NCBI GenBank assembly: GCA_046582185.1
Contig: JAYGEX010000003.1
Location: 1-49,144, forward strand
Length of the DNA stretch: 49,144 nucleotides
Source of the DNA: GCA-002726655 sp046582185
GTDB lineage: Bacteria; Pseudomonadota; Gammaproteobacteria; Pseudomonadales; Azotimanducaceae
Direction of reading: 5' to 3'
Part shown: positions 1 to 7,376 of the stretch, piece by piece
How the letters are laid out: each line of letters begins with the position of its first letter
Numbering within the stretch: the first letter of the stretch is position 1
Position numbers and translations under genes: made by a program
Notes under the pieces: model-generated
What the model saw: only the letters and a program-made list of their open reading frames with translations
Database searches by the model: none
Told to the model about the DNA's origin: nothing

Positions 1-12
1 CCACCCATAAAT

Positions 13-285
13 TTATAACGCAGCTGATGGGAGATTCTGGCTGGTGAGGATCTTCAGTCCGCTGGCAGATACATCAATCGCCATGCTGGAGATCGTTGTA
101 CCAACCTGATCCGCATCTGACGATTGTACGATCTGAAGGAACAATCGTTCATTACTCTCACGGCGAAACTCCCGTCTTTGCTCGTGTCTTTCATGTGAAT
201 AGTACTTGGAGGGGTTCAGTTTACGCCGTTCGTCTCTAAAACTGGCAAGGCTGATATTATTTGTTAATTAAACAGAAGTTGTCAT
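13..285 (-). pseudogene. PilZ-like domain protein, broken by an early stop
   Basis: On the minus strand an ATG at 285-283, preceded by a weak purine-rich AAAGGG, opens MTTSV and then meets an in-frame TAA at 270-268. The same frame then stays open for about 84 codons to a TAA at 15-13. The open part contains an arginine/glutamate-rich stretch (ERHEQRREFRRESNERLF) followed by IDVSASGLKILTSQ. That matches the RxxxR ... D/NxSxxG layout of PilZ c-di-GMP receptor domains. No ATG, GTG or TTG lies between the stop and the PilZ-like segment, so the segment has no obvious independent start. The normal C-terminal half of the domain is missing or lies beyond the second stop at the window edge. I read this as a nonsense-mutated PilZ gene; the assignment rests on motif appearance only. 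Confidence 0.5.
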
Positions 286-319
286 GTGTTTGCCCTTTTT
301 TAATACCTGGTCGTTAGTG

Positions 320-353
320 CTTTGTCTTTAAGTATTCTTTGTCTTTAGATATT
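320..353. repeat. Two tandem 17-bp direct repeats upstream of pyrF
   Basis: Two adjacent copies of a 17-base unit beginning CTTTGTCTTTA (320-336 and 337-353) differ only in their last bases. They lie about 200 bp before the pyrF start, in the otherwise gene-free spacer between the PilZ-like remnant and pyrF. The function is unknown; they could be a protein-binding region or chance slippage. Confidence 0.5.
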
Positions 354-540
354 AGAAGGCTACAAGCGTGCCAACTTCAGAAAGCATCAAAATATTCCTT
401 TATATACAAGGGCTTATATACGAATAGGCAGTGACAAGAGAGCGCCTTATTGGTTACAATTGCGTGACCTAATTTGGCATGGACAGTCTCTTTGTGACAC
501 TTTTTGTGCCCAAGCGAGTCCATTTTCATTTACCGCCAAA

Positions 541-546
541 GGAGGA
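541..546 (+). promoter_or_regulatory. Strong Shine-Dalgarno that fixes the pyrF start at an ATC
   Basis: The sequence AAAGGAGGAAGAGCC ends directly at an in-frame ATC (553-555). The GGAGG core leaves a 7-base spacer, which is ideal. No ATG or GTG lies in frame nearby; the only conventional upstream codon is a TTG at 460, which has no ribosome-binding site and would add 31 unconserved residues. Confidence 0.6.
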
Positions 547-552
547 AGAGCC

Positions 553-1395
553 ATCAGCACAAACGCCACGAACAACAGTTCCAATGCCAGCAATCAATTC
601 TTCAGCAATATTGAAAGTCGTCAGAAGACACAGGATTCCTTGCTTTGCATAGGTCTTGACCCGGACCCGACTAGATTTCCTGCCACTTTCCGCAACGAGA
701 AACAGCCAATATTTGCCTTTAACAAGGAAATCATCGACGCGACTATCGATCTGGCTTGTTGTTACAAGCCCCAGATAGCTCACTACGCGGCTCGCGGCGC
801 AGAATCGGAGCTCGAACAGACCATCAGCTATTTACGTGATCTGAATGTGCCTGTAATCCTGGATGCAAAACGTGGTGATATCGGTAGCACAGCGGTGCAA
901 TACGCTATCGAAGCCTTTGAAAGGTATGGTGCGGACGCGGTCACTGCTAATCCCTACCTGGGCTTCGATTCATTTGAGCCATTCCTGGCATATAAGGAGA
1001 AGGGCATCTTCCTGCTCTGCAGAACATCTAACCCTGGCGGTGCAGACTTGCAGAATCTCATTTTGGAGAGCGGCAAGCAGCTGTTTGAACACGTGGCAGA
1101 GAAGGCCGCAAACGAGTGGGATATTAATAACAACATTGCCCTTGTTACTGGCGCAACACGGCCTGATGAGCTCAAGCGTATCCGGGAGCTAACGGGCAAC
1201 ATGACCTTCCTCTTACCCGGCATTGGCTCACAAGGCGGCGACGTGGAAGCGAGTGTCAAAGCGGGGAAGGGTGGCGGCCTGATTGTATCGTCCTCTCGCG
1301 CTGTGCTCTATGCGTCTTCCGGCACCGATTTTGCTGAAGCAGCGCACAAGGTAGCCCTTCAAACTCGCGATGAAATCAATCTGCATCGATGCTGA
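553..1395 (+). CDS. pyrF: Orotidine-5'-phosphate decarboxylase (long, type 2)
   Basis: Catalyses the decarboxylation of OMP to UMP, the last step of de novo pyrimidine synthesis, in the cytosol. The protein shows SLLCIGLDPDP near residue 30 and the catalytic signature LDAKRGDIGSTA, with D104, K106 and D109 counted from the ATC. A phosphate-binding region near the C-terminus follows (LPGIGSQGG, then GLIVSSSRAVLYAS). This is the long PyrF subfamily, and 280 residues is the usual length for it. The start was placed at ATC 553 because a near-perfect ribosome-binding site sits 7 bases upstream and the resulting N-terminus (STNATNNSSNASNQFF) meets the family start well. A TTG at 460 is the fallback. 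The stop overlaps the next gene by 7 bases. The ATC start is unusual and may reflect a point change from ATG. Confidence 0.9.
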   Translation: MSTNATNNSSNASNQFFSNIESRQKTQDSLLCIGLDPDPTRFPATFRNEKQPIFAFNKEIIDATIDLACCYKPQIAHYAARGAESELEQTISYLRDLNVPVILDAKRGDIGSTAVQYAIEAFERYGADAVTANPYLGFDSFEPFLAYKEKGIFLLCRTSNPGGADLQNLILESGKQLFEHVAEKAANEWDINNNIALVTGATRPDELKRIRELTGNMTFLLPGIGSQGGDVEASVKAGKGGGLIVSSSRAVLYASSGTDFAEAAHKVALQTRDEINLHRC

Positions 1396-1739
1396 TCACG
1401 TATCGAATATCACTGCTTATATGTTTAACCATGGTCACCTGGTTAGCCTTGGCTGGCAGTGAGATCACCGATGAAATACCAACCTGGGACAAGCTTAATC
1501 ATCTACTTGCGTTCCTGGTGCTGGCGTTTCTAATTGATTACTGTTTCCCTGGGTGTAAACAGGAATGGATTAAGTGGGTTGCGCTAGCTGGATACGGGCT
1601 GGGATTGGAGGTCCTGCAATGGCTGAGCGCTCATCGCTATTTTGAATTATATGACCTGACAACAGACGTCCTGGGCATTGGACTGTATATTCTTGGCAGG
1701 AAGTTATGGAGGTTATATCTTTTTAAAACAAATTCTTAG
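1389..1739 (+). CDS. VanZ-like family membrane protein
   Basis: A 116-residue integral membrane protein with about four hydrophobic segments. The VanZ-like pattern is visible: DKLNHLLAFLVLAF (conserved lysine and histidine facing a membrane helix), then GLEVLQWLSAHRYFELYDLTTDVLGIGLYILG, with the characteristic E...Q and D...N/D...G positions. The molecular role of most VanZ-like proteins is not established beyond weak teicoplanin resistance for VanZ itself. Its ATG lies inside the end of pyrF (7-base overlap), so the two are probably co-transcribed and translationally coupled. It converges with the broken MBL-fold gene on the other strand. Confidence 0.8.
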   Translation: MLITYRISLLICLTMVTWLALAGSEITDEIPTWDKLNHLLAFLVLAFLIDYCFPGCKQEWIKWVALAGYGLGLEVLQWLSAHRYFELYDLTTDVLGIGLYILGRKLWRLYLFKTNS

Positions 1740-1771
1740 AGAAGGTAGTTGATCTAGTTTCTTAATCTCTA

Positions 1772-2656
1772 TCAAACCTCAACCAAGGTAATAGTAGAGA
1801 CGATTGGATCTCTCTTTGTTTTGAGATCAAAGCTAAGGCCCTCAGCGGCGATAAAAGAACCGATCTTGCAGTTCTTTGACTTAAAGAACTTGGCAGATTC
1901 AAGGGCAATTTCATCGAGCTGCGAATCGGTCCGTTCCGGGTCGTGATGAAACATTACGATATTTTTTACCTGGGCATCGACCGCTAATTGCCGAACCTGT
2001 GAAATCAATGAGTGTCCCTAACCATGCTTGGCAGGCATATCACTTTCGGTGTACTGCGCATCATGTATCAGCAGATCAACGCCGCGACAGTATTCCACCC
2101 ACTCATCATAGTTGGTCTGCGGCTTATTAGGCGGATCAAGCTCATTATCGGTTATATAGGCGAAGCAGACGCCATCCTCTCCTATTTTGTAGGAATGACC
2201 ACCGCCTGGGTGATTCAGCACTTGTCGAGTAGTAACAAAAGACTGCTCAGCGAGATATTTCTCCACTGAGCTGATGGTCCTGATCGCCGACGGCAGGTCT
2301 CGAGCTTGAACCGGAAAATTAGAGCCATCCATTTGCTCTAATATAGCAGCGAGGGCATCTGCATTGCCCTCGACACCCTGAAAAATTACAATTCCACGGC
2401 CAGGCTGATAGATGGGACCAAAGAATGGATATCCCTGAATATGATCCCAATGACCGTGGCTGAGGAGTAACAATAGCGGCTCATCATTTTGTACCATCTC
2501 CATACCAAGGCATCTGATCCCGGTTCCGGCATCAAGTATCAGGTTCTGCCCGGAATTCATCTTGATATGAACGCAGGAGGTATTACCGCCATATTTTATG
2601 GTCGATTACCTAGGAGAAGCTACAGAGCCACGAACACCGTAAAAAGTAATCAGCAT
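1772..2656 (-). pseudogene. MBL-fold metallo-hydrolase broken by two in-frame stops
   Basis: One continuous minus-strand frame of 294 codons from ATG 2656-2654 encodes a metallo-beta-lactamase-fold hydrolase. It has FYGVRGS at the N-terminus, YGGNTSC, DAGTGIR, the metal motif SHGHWDHIQG (H67, H69, D71, H72), a later histidine (VLNHPGGGHSY), YITDNE and HDAQY. This order is typical of the MBL family related to cyclic phosphodiesterases and RNase Z. The frame is interrupted by TAA at codon 17 (2608-2606) and by TAG at codon 213 (2020-2018). The second stop replaces the tryptophan of the usual GWGHS motif, a TGG to TAG change, and the frame continues correctly with GHSLISQVRQLA. No frameshift is needed to read through both. 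The gene follows the zinc-ribbon gene by 6 bases. The double lesion makes it very probably non-functional. Confidence 0.85.
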
Positions 2657-2662
2657 TGTTGC

Positions 2663-3043
2663 TTAGGTGCCAGATCGCTTTCCAGTCATAAGATCCCTGA
2701 ATTTATCCATTAGGGTTTCGTACTTATAGTCTGTAAATTCGCCAGCATCAAAGTACATGCCGTGCTCATCACATCTTTCGTACCAGATATGCGGTTGAGT
2801 AGGATCTGAAACCTTGTCCATTCTTTTGCCACAACGTGGACAGTCAACATCTTCAATTTCATTATATTCCTTGCCAACTTCAGGATCGCCGCTATCGACA
2901 AATTCTGACATCCATTTCCCTTTAAGCGTTTCGGCTTCTCCGGCATCAAACCAGATTCCCTTGCAGTTGGTACAACGGTCAACTGTCATATTTCGGCCGT
3001 ATGTAACTTCTTCCATATCGGCATGGCATTTGGGACATTCCAT
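2663..3043 (-). CDS. Double TFIIB-type zinc-ribbon protein
   Basis: A 126-residue soluble protein with two copies of the zf-TFIIB zinc ribbon. The first uses C3, C6, C24 and C27 (CPKC ... CTNC, followed by KGIWFDAGE). The second uses C68, C71, C91 and H94 (CPRC ... CDEH, followed by GMYFDAGE). Replacement of the last cysteine by histidine in the second ribbon is a visible departure from four-cysteine binding. The family is widespread and its function is unknown; nucleic-acid or protein binding is an inference. It is the first gene of a minus-strand pair with the broken MBL-fold gene. Confidence 0.82.
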   Translation of the reverse strand: MECPKCHADMEEVTYGRNMTVDRCTNCKGIWFDAGEAETLKGKWMSEFVDSGDPEVGKEYNEIEDVDCPRCGKRMDKVSDPTQPHIWYERCDEHGMYFDAGEFTDYKYETLMDKFRDLMTGKRSGT

Positions 3044-3092
3044 ATTTGGTATTACCTTGTTATTAATATTCGAGTCTCGTCACCGGTCTAAA

Positions 3093-3254
3093 ATGCAGAC
3101 CAATATTCCGTCGGAGAAGTATACTGAGTGTAAGGACAATTTGCATGTGCATGATCACGTAAAAATTTGGTCAATTAAGGGTTTCAGACAAGAGGGCGAT
3201 TACTATGGGACTGACTTTCAGTTAGTGGGATATACAGATTGCGAGTGCGGCTGA
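3093..3254 (+). CDS. Possible small cysteine-containing protein (53 aa)
   Basis: An ATG at 3093 opens 53 codons ending in GYTDCECG and a TGA. The composition (KYTECKDNLHVHDHVKIWSI, then GFRQEGDYYGTDFQLVGY) looks protein-like rather than random, with three cysteines and alternating polar and aromatic residues. I recognise no family and there is no clear ribosome-binding site. It lies in the roughly 360-bp spacer between the zinc-ribbon gene and the serine-hydrolase pseudogene. The rest of that spacer (3255-3403) shows nothing recognisable. It could be a genuine small gene, a fragment of a longer decayed gene, or chance. Confidence 0.3.
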   Translation: MQTNIPSEKYTECKDNLHVHDHVKIWSIKGFRQEGDYYGTDFQLVGYTDCECG

Positions 3255-3403
3255 TTTCTTGCCCTTATTTACGCCCTGCAGGTAAAGAATTATCGAATAG
3301 ATTAGTCTCGAATTTCAATGTTCAATTTACGCCTTAACCCTGATGGTTATTCGCTAGTTCGGCTATCAACGAATTGCCGCTACAGGAGCGGTCAGGAAAT
3401 ACA

Positions 3404-4484
3404 ATGATTCAACTTAAATATCTTGCGCTTATTTTTTTTACAGCGAGCACTACGGTGGCGTCTTCTCAACCAATAGGGGGAGGGCTGTTGGATGAAATGG
3501 AATCATTAAAACAACAATACAACCTGCCTTCCTTGTCCCTTGCGATGAGCATTGACAACAAATTAGTTTTTGCAGAAGCAATCGGACACGCCGATGTTGA
3601 AGAGAGAAAAAAGGCGACTGTCGACTCTCAATACTCCATTGGTAGTCTGGCTAAACCGATGACCGGTATTGTGTTAGCCAAATTAGCGGATTCCGGGAAA
3701 ATTAACCTGGAATCGCCTGTCAACCAGTATGTAGAGCAACCTGACTATACAAACTCGTTTACCGTCAGAGAATTAGCTTCGCATATGGCAGGCATCCCGC
3801 ACAATACTCCCGAGCGTGACGATGCCGAATTTGTAAATCCGAAAGATCACAAAAGTCCCTTTGACGCATTTTACGTATTTGCTTCCCATCCACTTTTGTT
3901 CGAACCGGGCACTGGCTACAAATATTCCTCCAACGGCTATATCTCGTTGTCTGCGGTCATCGAGCAAGCCGCAAATATGAATTACGTCGATTATCTTCAA
4001 TCGTCATTGTGGTCTAAAATCGCCATGGGCAGCACAGTACTTGATACCTCGTTTGCGGGTAAAACACATGAGGTCACGTATTACGCTGAATATAAAACTG
4101 ATGGCACGTATATCAGGTCAGCCAGTCATCGAGATAGGAGTTTTCTTTTTGGTGGCGGCGGATTTATATCGACACCTACTGATTGAGTAAAAATGGCACA
4201 AGCAACATATAACGGTAGTTATTTATCGCCGGAGGCGAGGCTGGCAATCTATACACCGACGAAACTAAGGAATGGTGAAGTGAATTCTGAAAATACTCCC
4301 TCGGCTGGCGTGTTGGAACTATCAGCTTAGACGATGATATTGAACAAGCATGGACAGTATTGCATCATGGTGGAGGACAGATAAAGCTTCAACCGCTTAC
4401 TTGCTGGTTGTGCCTGAATGCCGTGCTGCGATTGCATTTGCAACAAACTATATACCAGATAAATTTTGGAGAATGCGACCCTAA
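3404..4484 (+). pseudogene. Serine hydrolase (beta-lactamase/class C-like), decayed
   Basis: ATG 3404, preceded by AGGAAA, encodes a signal peptide (about residues 1-21) and a PF00144-type penicillin-binding-protein/class C hydrolase. The SxxK nucleophile motif is S81-L-A-K84 and the tyrosine motif is Y174-S-S-N177. At codon 261 a TGA (4184-4186) replaces an expected leucine in STPTD-L-VKMAQA. The frame resumes, then shifts between about 4240 and 4294 (YSLGWRVGTISLDDD in another frame, leading to HHGGG). It shifts again near 4372-4380 (TDKASTAYLLVVPECRAAIA), ending at TAA 4482-4484. One nonsense codon plus two frameshifts show the gene is dead. Family members are periplasmic or membrane-associated peptidases or esterases. 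Confidence 0.85.
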
Positions 4485-4934
4485 ATGGCAGAAATACTGA
4501 AGTCACATATCAATATCAAGCAGTGTATAAAAAACTAGTAATCCAAATAAGCCAGACTTCTACCCATAGCGCCAGCAACAGTTCTTGCCCGGAACAGGTC
4601 GCAATCGAAGGCAATCAGGTCACAGCATGGGCTTCAGTGTTGTTTTCAACTGTTTTTGTTACTACTTTGTCTAACAGAGCGACTAACAAAGGGATGGCGG
4701 CGCGCAAGGCAAAATGGACAGCAAAGTGATGTTGTCGACGACGGAAATGAATTGAGATTAAGGTCGGTTTGCATTGCCCTCAGTTTTAACATAATCACCT
4801 AAGGTATGCGCATAATGTATATTATGTTAAATTAAATATATTGGCCAATATAGGAAATGCAGTTCAATTCAAGATCATCCCTTCTGCCTCAATCAGACAT
4901 TAAGGCAAAATGACTTAAACCAGTATTGAGTTCA
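4485..4934. other. Gene-free spacer before the acylase gene
   Basis: About 450 bp between the serine-hydrolase remnant and the acylase. An 87-codon open frame starting at 4466 overlaps the pseudogene end but has no family resemblance or ribosome-binding site, and I do not call it. The A+T-rich second half holds two dyad symmetries, listed separately, and probably the acylase promoter. Confidence 0.5.
4811..4852. promoter_or_regulatory. Two palindromes upstream of the acylase gene, candidate operator
   Basis: CATAAT-GTAT-ATTATG occupies 4811-4826, and a perfect 16-base palindrome centred on TTGGCCAA occupies 4837-4852. They are about 85-125 bp before the acylase start, in an A+T-rich region. 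The arrangement suggests a regulator binding site; no regulator is known. Confidence 0.35.
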
Positions 4935-7334
4935 ATGATGCATTCCGAAACCAAGAAAAGAACTATGTTCTACGTTACTAACAGAGTTACGACCACCGCT
5001 ACTCTGTTCATACTTTTCCTGACGACACTGACATTCACAAATATCAGCTATGGAGATGTCACATACACCGTCAAGGGCATATCCAAGCCAGCGGAGATTC
5101 TTGTGGATGAATGGGGAATCCCGCATATATATGCCCAGGATCATTATGATGCTTTCTTTGTCCAGGGCTTCAATGCGGCGCGAGATAGATTGTGGCAGAT
5201 TGACCTCTGGCGCCGCCGAGGCCTCGGCGAACTCTCCAGTGTTCTAGGCGAGAATTTCCTCGAACAGGATAAAGCCGCGAGGATGTTCTTGTATCGCGAC
5301 GACATGTTTCGGGAATGGCTCGCTTATGGCTCAGATGCCAAGCGTATTTCTCAGGCCTTTACCCGTGGCATAAACGCTTATGTGAATCTCATCAAAGAGA
5401 AACCAGAGCTATTGCCCATGGAATTTCGTATTCTGGGTTATGAACCCGCCATCTGGTTAGCATCTGACGTGGTTCGCATCAGATCAAATGGTTTATGGCG
5501 TAATGTACGCAGTGAAGCCCAGAGAGCAAATATTATCTGTCAGTATGGCCTGGAGACAGATGCCCTGCGCTACAAGCTTGAACCGGAATGGAACACCAGG
5601 ATTCCTGAGGGGCTTGATCCCTGCTCCATTCCTGTCGATGTAACACGTTTATACCAACTCGCTAAAGCACCGGTGGATTTTGGTAAGGCAGCGCAATTCA
5701 CGAATTTGCCGCAAAGTGAAAAAAGAACCTTAATCGCCCTACAGGAACGGGATTTGGGCGCAGGAAGCAACAATTGGGCAGTAGCTCCGGATAAGACCAG
5801 CACCGGCAGACCTATATTGGCAAATGACCCACATAGAGGGCACGCCACCCCTTCCCTGCGCTACGCTGCACACCTGGTAGCGCCAGGACTGAATGTTATC
5901 GGTGCTGGAGAACCAGCGCTACCCGGCATTTCCATTGGTCACAATGAACGTATCGCCTTTGGCTTGACTATCTTTTCCATCGATCAGGAAGATCTGATGG
6001 TTTATAGAGCCAAAGGCGACAAGTACTTCTATCGAGGTAAGTGGAAGTCCATGGATAAGATCACCGAGACCTTTCAGGTGAGAGACAGTGACCCAATCAC
6101 TGCAGACCTCTTTTTTACGGTGCATGGCCCGGTCATTTATAGAGAGAAGAAACGTGCCTTTGCGGTCCAGGCCGCATGGCTGGAGCCTGGAATGGCGCCC
6201 TACTTCGGCTCTGTTGAATATATGCGAGCGACCAACTGGAATCAGTTTTTGGCCGCGCTAAATCGTTGGGGCGCTCCATCTGAAAATCAGGTGTACGCTG
6301 ATATCGATGGCAATATAGGTTACAAACCCGCTGGTCTGGCGCCTATTCGTATAAACTATGATGGGCTGTTACCTGTACCGGGAGACGGCACTTACGAATG
6401 GCAGGGCTTTTATGACATGGACCAGCTGCCAGTGGAATACAATCCGCAACGCGGCTGGGTTGGTACTGCCAATGCGATGAGTCTGCCGGACGATTACCCC
6501 TATAAAGAAATGTTGTTAGGCTTCGAATGGGCATACCCATGGCGCATCAATCGCATTGCAGAAGTATTAAATCGTTCGAAGCCACACAGCCTGCAAGACT
6601 CCATCGACCTGCAAAGAGATTATCTGTCCATTCCAGCCCGCCAGTTATTAGAGGCTATTAAAATCGAACAACTGCCCTCCCCAGCCAATGAGATATTCAA
6701 GTCCTGGAATTATGTCTTGAACAAGGATTCCAGGGCCGCGGCCTTATTTGAAATATGGTTTAGCAGTCATCTCAATATTGCGGTCATAAAGGAGAGACTT
6801 GGAACGGACGATCTCTCTGGTTTAGGCACGCTGCATAATAATCGAGTGGTGCAATTCTTCACTGAATTACCAACAGTTAAGCGACAAGGCATTGCAGAGA
6901 AGACCATGACGACTGCCTTAAATGATATCCAGTCGCTACTGGGGGCGGATGCTTCCAAATGGCAATGGGGAAATATTCATTCCATTCAGTTTAAGCATCC
7001 ACTCCACGATTTTGTCGATGCTGCCGCCCAAGAGAAAATGCAAATGCCCGGCGTCTCCAGAGGCGGCAGTGGTGATACACCAAACAGTACGCGCTATAAC
7101 AGGAATTTTCAGGTAGTGAGCGGTGGGTCCTGGCGGATGGTTCTCGATGTTGGCAATTGGGACAATGCATTTATGACAAATGCACCAGGTCAGTCTGGCA
7201 ATCCAGGAAGTGATCATTATTCTGATTTGCTTGAGTCCTGGGCCGATGACGCAACGTTGCCACTGGTGTACTCGAGGGAACTGGTAGAGAAACACACCAG
7301 AACAATCATCAAACTTACTCCGCTTCGGCATTAA
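4935..7334 (+). CDS. Penicillin acylase family protein (Ntn hydrolase)
   Basis: An approximately 799-residue exported precursor of the penicillin G acylase / acyl-homoserine-lactone acylase / cephalosporin acylase family. These enzymes hydrolyse amide bonds after self-cleavage into alpha and beta subunits. A hydrophobic signal segment (TLFILFLTTLTF) ends near ISYG-D. EILVDEWGIPHIYA and GFNAARDRLWQIDLWRRRGLGELS are the conserved N-terminal alpha-chain motifs. The beta-chain nucleophile is the serine of GAGSNNWAV, about residue 278. LANDPHRG and later NRIAEVL-type segments follow. The start is uncertain: adjacent ATGs at 4935 and 4938, or ATG 4965 directly before the signal peptide. The substrate cannot be deduced from sequence. 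It is monocistronic, 42 bp before putA. Confidence 0.88.
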   Translation: MMHSETKKRTMFYVTNRVTTTATLFILFLTTLTFTNISYGDVTYTVKGISKPAEILVDEWGIPHIYAQDHYDAFFVQGFNAARDRLWQIDLWRRRGLGELSSVLGENFLEQDKAARMFLYRDDMFREWLAYGSDAKRISQAFTRGINAYVNLIKEKPELLPMEFRILGYEPAIWLASDVVRIRSNGLWRNVRSEAQRANIICQYGLETDALRYKLEPEWNTRIPEGLDPCSIPVDVTRLYQLAKAPVDFGKAAQFTNLPQSEKRTLIALQERDLGAGSNNWAVAPDKTSTGRPILANDPHRGHATPSLRYAAHLVAPGLNVIGAGEPALPGISIGHNERIAFGLTIFSIDQEDLMVYRAKGDKYFYRGKWKSMDKITETFQVRDSDPITADLFFTVHGPVIYREKKRAFAVQAAWLEPGMAPYFGSVEYMRATNWNQFLAALNRWGAPSENQVYADIDGNIGYKPAGLAPIRINYDGLLPVPGDGTYEWQGFYDMDQLPVEYNPQRGWVGTANAMSLPDDYPYKEMLLGFEWAYPWRINRIAEVLNRSKPHSLQDSIDLQRDYLSIPARQLLEAIKIEQLPSPANEIFKSWNYVLNKDSRAAALFEIWFSSHLNIAVIKERLGTDDLSGLGTLHNNRVVQFFTELPTVKRQGIAEKTMTTALNDIQSLLGADASKWQWGNIHSIQFKHPLHDFVDAAAQEKMQMPGVSRGGSGDTPNSTRYNRNFQVVSGGSWRMVLDVGNWDNAFMTNAPGQSGNPGSDHYSDLLESWADDATLPLVYSRELVEKHTRTIIKLTPLRH

Positions 7335-7376
7335 TAAAGTTAGATCCATTGAACTTCGCAAGGCATTGGTTTCGTT

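Noticed and set aside
460..552. TTG start for pyrF adding 31 residues
   Set aside because: No ribosome-binding site and no similarity to PyrF N-termini; the strong Shine-Dalgarno lies downstream, at 541-546.
1772..2656. Reassignment or readthrough of TAA and TAG as sense codons
   Set aside because: TAA and TAG end many intact genes in this window (for example the acylase and VanZ-like genes), so both act as normal stops.
2814..3092. Upstream extension of the small open frame at 3093-3254 to 146 codons
   Set aside because: The extra part is antisense to the zinc-ribbon gene and is only a shadow; only the last 53 codons lie outside it.
4184..4186. TGA in the serine hydrolase as a second selenocysteine site
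   Set aside because: The expected residue is leucine, not cysteine, no suitable hairpin was noticed, and two frameshifts follow. It is a pseudogene stop.
4466..4729. An 87-codon open frame after the serine-hydrolase remnant
   Set aside because: No ribosome-binding site, no family resemblance, and it overlaps the pseudogene tail.
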